37,306 bases of DNA from Planctomycetales bacterium (GTDB lineage Bacteria; Planctomycetota; Planctomycetia; Pirellulales; Pirellulaceae): NCBI GenBank assembly GCA_020426625.1, contig JAGQPR010000016.1:1-37306 (forward strand), in the 5' to 3' direction. The notes beneath the pieces are model-generated. The model worked only from the letters and a program-made list of their open reading frames with translations. It was not told the DNA's origin and did not search any database. This document shows positions 34,651 to 37,306 of the stretch, in pieces. A program made the translations under genes and the position numbers. The first letter of the stretch is position 1, and each line of letters opens with the position of its first letter.

Positions 34651-34665
34651 GGCTAAGCTAAGTGC

Positions 34666-35520
34666 ATGAAACAGTTTTTCTGTCTATGTTGTGGCATCTT
34701 CATCGCAGTTGCTGGATCGACCGCTCGCGCGTCTTTACGAGAGTTATTGGGAACTCCGGAAACACCTTTTGCTGGCGGCACCATCGCAGTCTACTGGAAA
34801 GAGCCCGTAGCACAAACGCAGGTCGGGCATGTACTGATTCACTTTCACGGTGCAGCCAAGACGGTGGCAGACGCATTTGCCCGGAGTGACCTGGAAGCAG
34901 TCCTCGTGGTGGTCAACTTTCACGGCTTGTCGACTGCGTACTCAACACCGTTCGCAGCGGACGCATCACTCTTTGCCAAGATTTTGGACAAAGCCCGCGC
35001 GGACTTCAGCCAAGGTACCAAGCTGGACGCCGCTGACTGGAACCAAATCTCAGTATCCTCATTTAGCGCTGGCTACGGGGCCGTCCGCGAAATCCTTAAA
35101 ACATCCGAGTATTTTGAGCGTATCGATTCGATCGTTGCTGCAGATTCGATCTATGCGGGCTTACAATCCGAAGACCAGGAACGCCAGGTAAACGAGCTGC
35201 AGATGCGCGACTTCTTGCGATTTGCGAAGCTGGCAACCGCAGGAAAGCGGTCTTTTTTGGTTTCGCATTCAGCGCAACCCACACCCTATGCGAGCACGAC
35301 CGAGACCGCAAACTACCTGCTCAATGCGCTGAAAATCGAACGGCATGTGGATTTGACAATCGCAACTCCTACCTGGAAACAAGCCACATCTGCGACGCAT
35401 GGTGGGTTTACCGTATTCGGCTTTGGCGGGGAATCCGGCCAAGACCACATGCAACACTTGCAAAACATTGATCGCCTATGGACGCGTTTGCCAAACTGCG
35501 CAGTGGATCCGAACAGCTGA
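34666..35520 (+). CDS. Secreted alpha/beta-hydrolase-like protein
   Basis: 284 aa with a signal peptide (about 1-23, ending STARAS). An early LIHFHGAA resembles the oxyanion-hole HG loop. VSSFSAGYGAV supplies a nucleophile-elbow candidate, S134, with Phe/Ser in place of the first Gly of GxSxG. VAADSIYAG (D160) and SGQDHMQH (H261 or H264) can complete a triad. The family is not recognised further; a carbohydrate or acyl esterase is possible. It follows the DapA-family gene by 15 bp, so it is probably co-transcribed with the sugar-acid genes. It ends 28 bp before the convergent beta-propeller gene with no obvious terminator between. Confidence 0.75.
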   Translation: MKQFFCLCCGIFIAVAGSTARASLRELLGTPETPFAGGTIAVYWKEPVAQTQVGHVLIHFHGAAKTVADAFARSDLEAVLVVVNFHGLSTAYSTPFAADASLFAKILDKARADFSQGTKLDAADWNQISVSSFSAGYGAVREILKTSEYFERIDSIVAADSIYAGLQSEDQERQVNELQMRDFLRFAKLATAGKRSFLVSHSAQPTPYASTTETANYLLNALKIERHVDLTIATPTWKQATSATHGGFTVFGFGGESGQDHMQHLQNIDRLWTRLPNCAVDPNS

Positions 35521-35548
35521 TTGGCCTTTTCCATTGCTGCCGAACGCT

Positions 35549-36799
35549 TTATTCCCAGCGATAGACACTTACGGCATTCAGCTCTCGAATGATGACCTCT
35601 TGCCCGCTCACTGCAAGATGGGCCCAAGTCTCTTCGTCGCTGACTTTTCGCTCGTCGATAAGCTCAAACTTTTCTGGGTTGGCTCTCAACAGGAGGAGCA
35701 TTCCTCGCTCGTCCAGAGCGAGAATTAGATCTTCTTGAGCAACCATGCTGCAATACTTGCCATAGGGCTGTGAGGTCCACTTGCGCTCGCCAGTGCGCAG
35801 GTCGATGCAACTGAATCGCTGATTCTGCAAATGGAGGTAGGCATGGTTATCGACAACGACCGGAGAAGACATGTAACCTTGTGCGTTGGTGTTCCAAAGT
35901 TCGGAGCTGACCAGCTTTCCTGCCGACTCGGAGATGCCGAACAACCATGATTTATTCCGGTAAGTGCTGGTGAAGACGCCGTTTCCAAATGGAATGGGGG
36001 TAAGGATGTTCATCCCCCGAAAGCTCGGCACGTCCTGTTCCCAAAGAACTGAACCGATTTCTGGATCGACCCCGGCAAGCTTCTCGCGGGTTTGAACGAG
36101 AAGTTGGCGTTTCCCTACTATCGTCGTCATGACCGGAGAAGAAAAGGCACTGCCGAGCATGCCCCCTCTATCCTCCAACACCCGCCATACTATTCTTCCT
36201 GTGTTCTTGTCGAGCTTGAGGAAAGAGGCACCAGCCTGCACATAGAGCCAATCTCCGTCAAGCAAGGGGGAACTGGCACATCCGAAATCAGGCAACGGTG
36301 CATGGAGTTGATTGACAAAATCGACTCGCCACTGCTCTTCACCGGTCTGGGCGTTTAAGGAAACCAGAACATCACACATTCCAGCGACGAAAAGGCTTTG
36401 GCCATCAAAGGCGGGCGTAGCTCGAATCCAGCTACCGTTGGAAGCAGCAAAAAACGGTACCGTCATCGCACCTGGCCAGCTGGCCCGCCACAGTTCTTCG
36501 CCGCTCTTGCGATCCAAAGCACAAACGACTTCCGAAGTTTTGTTTTCGGTCCCAGTGACGAATACGGTCGAATCGGAAACAACAGGGCCGGAGTAGCTGG
36601 GTGGCAGCTCAACACGCCAAATTCTCTTCAGCACTCCCTCACCCAAGGAATTGGGCCACGGCAATCCTCCAACTACTCCGTCGCGGTGCGGCCCTCGCCA
36701 CTGATTCCAGTCCAAGGATCGATCTTCTGCGCCAAGAAAAGACTGGCTAAACAACACGTTCAACGCGACTAGCGAAACGCAGAGCAAGTACATTCTCAT
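35549..36799 (-). CDS. Secreted PQQ-like beta-propeller repeat protein
   Basis: 416 aa with a signal peptide (about 1-24, ending FLGAE) and the QWRGPHRDGV start typical of planctomycete PQQ-repeat proteins. At least five blades repeat the pattern G-x-x-L-(Y/F)-V then L-(D/N)-x-x-TGE-x-x-W, for example LDRKSGEELWRASW, LNAQTGEEQWRVDF, LDKNTGRIVWRVLE and IDLRTGERKWTSQ. PQQ binding is not implied; most such proteins are BamB-like scaffolds or of unknown role. ATG at 36793 is an alternative start. GAG lies about 7 nt upstream of 36799. It is convergent with the hydrolase gene. Confidence 0.88.
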   Translation of the reverse strand: MRMYLLCVSLVALNVLFSQSFLGAEDRSLDWNQWRGPHRDGVVGGLPWPNSLGEGVLKRIWRVELPPSYSGPVVSDSTVFVTGTENKTSEVVCALDRKSGEELWRASWPGAMTVPFFAASNGSWIRATPAFDGQSLFVAGMCDVLVSLNAQTGEEQWRVDFVNQLHAPLPDFGCASSPLLDGDWLYVQAGASFLKLDKNTGRIVWRVLEDRGGMLGSAFSSPVMTTIVGKRQLLVQTREKLAGVDPEIGSVLWEQDVPSFRGMNILTPIPFGNGVFTSTYRNKSWLFGISESAGKLVSSELWNTNAQGYMSSPVVVDNHAYLHLQNQRFSCIDLRTGERKWTSQPYGKYCSMVAQEDLILALDERGMLLLLRANPEKFELIDERKVSDEETWAHLAVSGQEVIIRELNAVSVYRWE

Positions 36800-37306
36800 C
36801 TGTAGTCTCTAAGGCAAATACACAGAACTGCTCGAAGCTGGGGTAATTTAGACCGAAGATTCGACTGAAACAACCGGACACTCGCTGGGCTTTCACAGGA
36901 GGTGAAATGCGGTAGTAATCGCCCCCTCAACTGCGGCATGATGCCTCAATTTGATGATTGGCTGCTGTGACCGAAAATTTCAAGCGGGAGCTCAGCGCCG
37001 ATTAGTGACTCGGTTGGGGAAGAGTTCGCGCTGGTCGGAAGCCGTTATTGGGGTCTCTACTGACCGGTAAATAGTCGTAGCGATCAGACGAACGCACGTT
37101 AAGGACCTGGGGAAAAATAACTTGGGCATTTTTCATCTGCCTTCCCATCCCGCGCAGCAAAAAGCATGGGCGAGGAACGAGGTGCGGGACGAAAATGAAT
37201 TGCTATCGCGTTTCCCCCTGGTCCTTAAGCGTGACTCTCTGACTTTGCCTCAATGTCTCATAGCTGCAGCTGCGTACAGCATTGGGGGCTGTCGAACATA
37301 CCAATC
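36800..37306. other. Gene-free right edge
   Basis: This 507-bp stretch holds the upstream region of the beta-propeller gene and no credible ORF. It contains an AGGAGGTG sequence followed by ATG CGG TAG at 36897-36915 and the inverted repeat at 37095-37233. No promoter could be assigned. Confidence 0.5.
37095..37233. repeat. 139-bp imperfect inverted repeat
   Basis: The outer arms at 37095-37115 and 37211-37233 are inverted copies (left CACGTTAAGGACC then GGGGAAA; the right reads the same in reverse complement with small differences). Inside, TCCCGCGC (about 37148) pairs with GTGCGGGA (37182-37189), and CCCAT (37144) with ATGGG (37166). The nested layout can fold as one long hairpin. It resembles REP-type or small non-autonomous mobile elements. 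Confidence 0.65.

Overview
The window looks like a piece of a planctomycete chromosome, probably from the Pirellulales (Rhodopirellula/Blastopirellula-like). The reasons are a PF07638-type ECF sigma factor overlapping a WD40 Ser/Thr kinase, a PSD1 cytochrome protein (PSCyt1/DUF1549/DUF1553) followed directly by a Tat-type DUF1501 protein, an iduronate-2-sulfatase-like sulfatase, very long secreted proteins, mostly weak Shine-Dalgarno sites and short palindromic intergenic repeats. No rRNA, tRNA, CRISPR array or intact insertion sequence was seen.

Region A (302-23649) looks like an envelope signalling locus. On the minus strand are three giant genes in a row. The 1198-aa gene at 17438-13842 and the 2184-aa gene at 13719-7165 both start with a C-H-C-C anti-sigma-type zinc finger, followed by a charged linker and one membrane segment. 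The third, at 7000-302, is a 2232-aa secreted protein built of Cna-B/carboxypeptidase-regulatory-like modules. The 1198-aa protein matches the first ~1100 residues of the 2184-aa protein. The latter carries an extra C-terminal half: a DUF2235/Tle1-like alpha/beta-hydrolase triad, a complete calcineurin-like phosphoesterase motif set and a terminal domain resembling domain 4 of thiol-activated cytolysins. Divergently transcribed across a 407-bp gap with a 106-bp inverted-repeat element are the ECF sigma factor and, overlapping it by GTGA, a transmembrane kinase. The kinase's outer half joins WD40 repeats, TPR-like helices and a CSLREA/choice-of-anchor-Q-like beta-helix. My inference is a sigma/anti-sigma/kinase circuit whose sensors carry lipid- or membrane-acting domains.

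Region B (about 23650-35520, plus strand) is catabolic and secretory. It holds a decayed, frameshifted gene remnant, the sulfatase, the PSD1/DUF1501 pair, a tiny hydrophobic ORF with a strong RBS, a ceramidase-fold hydrolase, an enolase-superfamily sugar-acid dehydratase coupled to a DapA-family lyase/aldolase, and a secreted alpha/beta hydrolase. A plausible reading is desulfation and breakdown of sulfated glycans outside the cytoplasm, with acid sugars dehydrated and cleaved inside. Two 75-bp copies of a dispersed repeat lie against the start codons of the PSD1 and dehydratase genes and artificially extend both reading frames.

Region C (35549-37306) has a convergent secreted PQQ-like beta-propeller protein and a 507-bp gene-free end with a 139-bp imperfect inverted repeat. 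All functional calls come from motif reading alone; no alignment or search was run.
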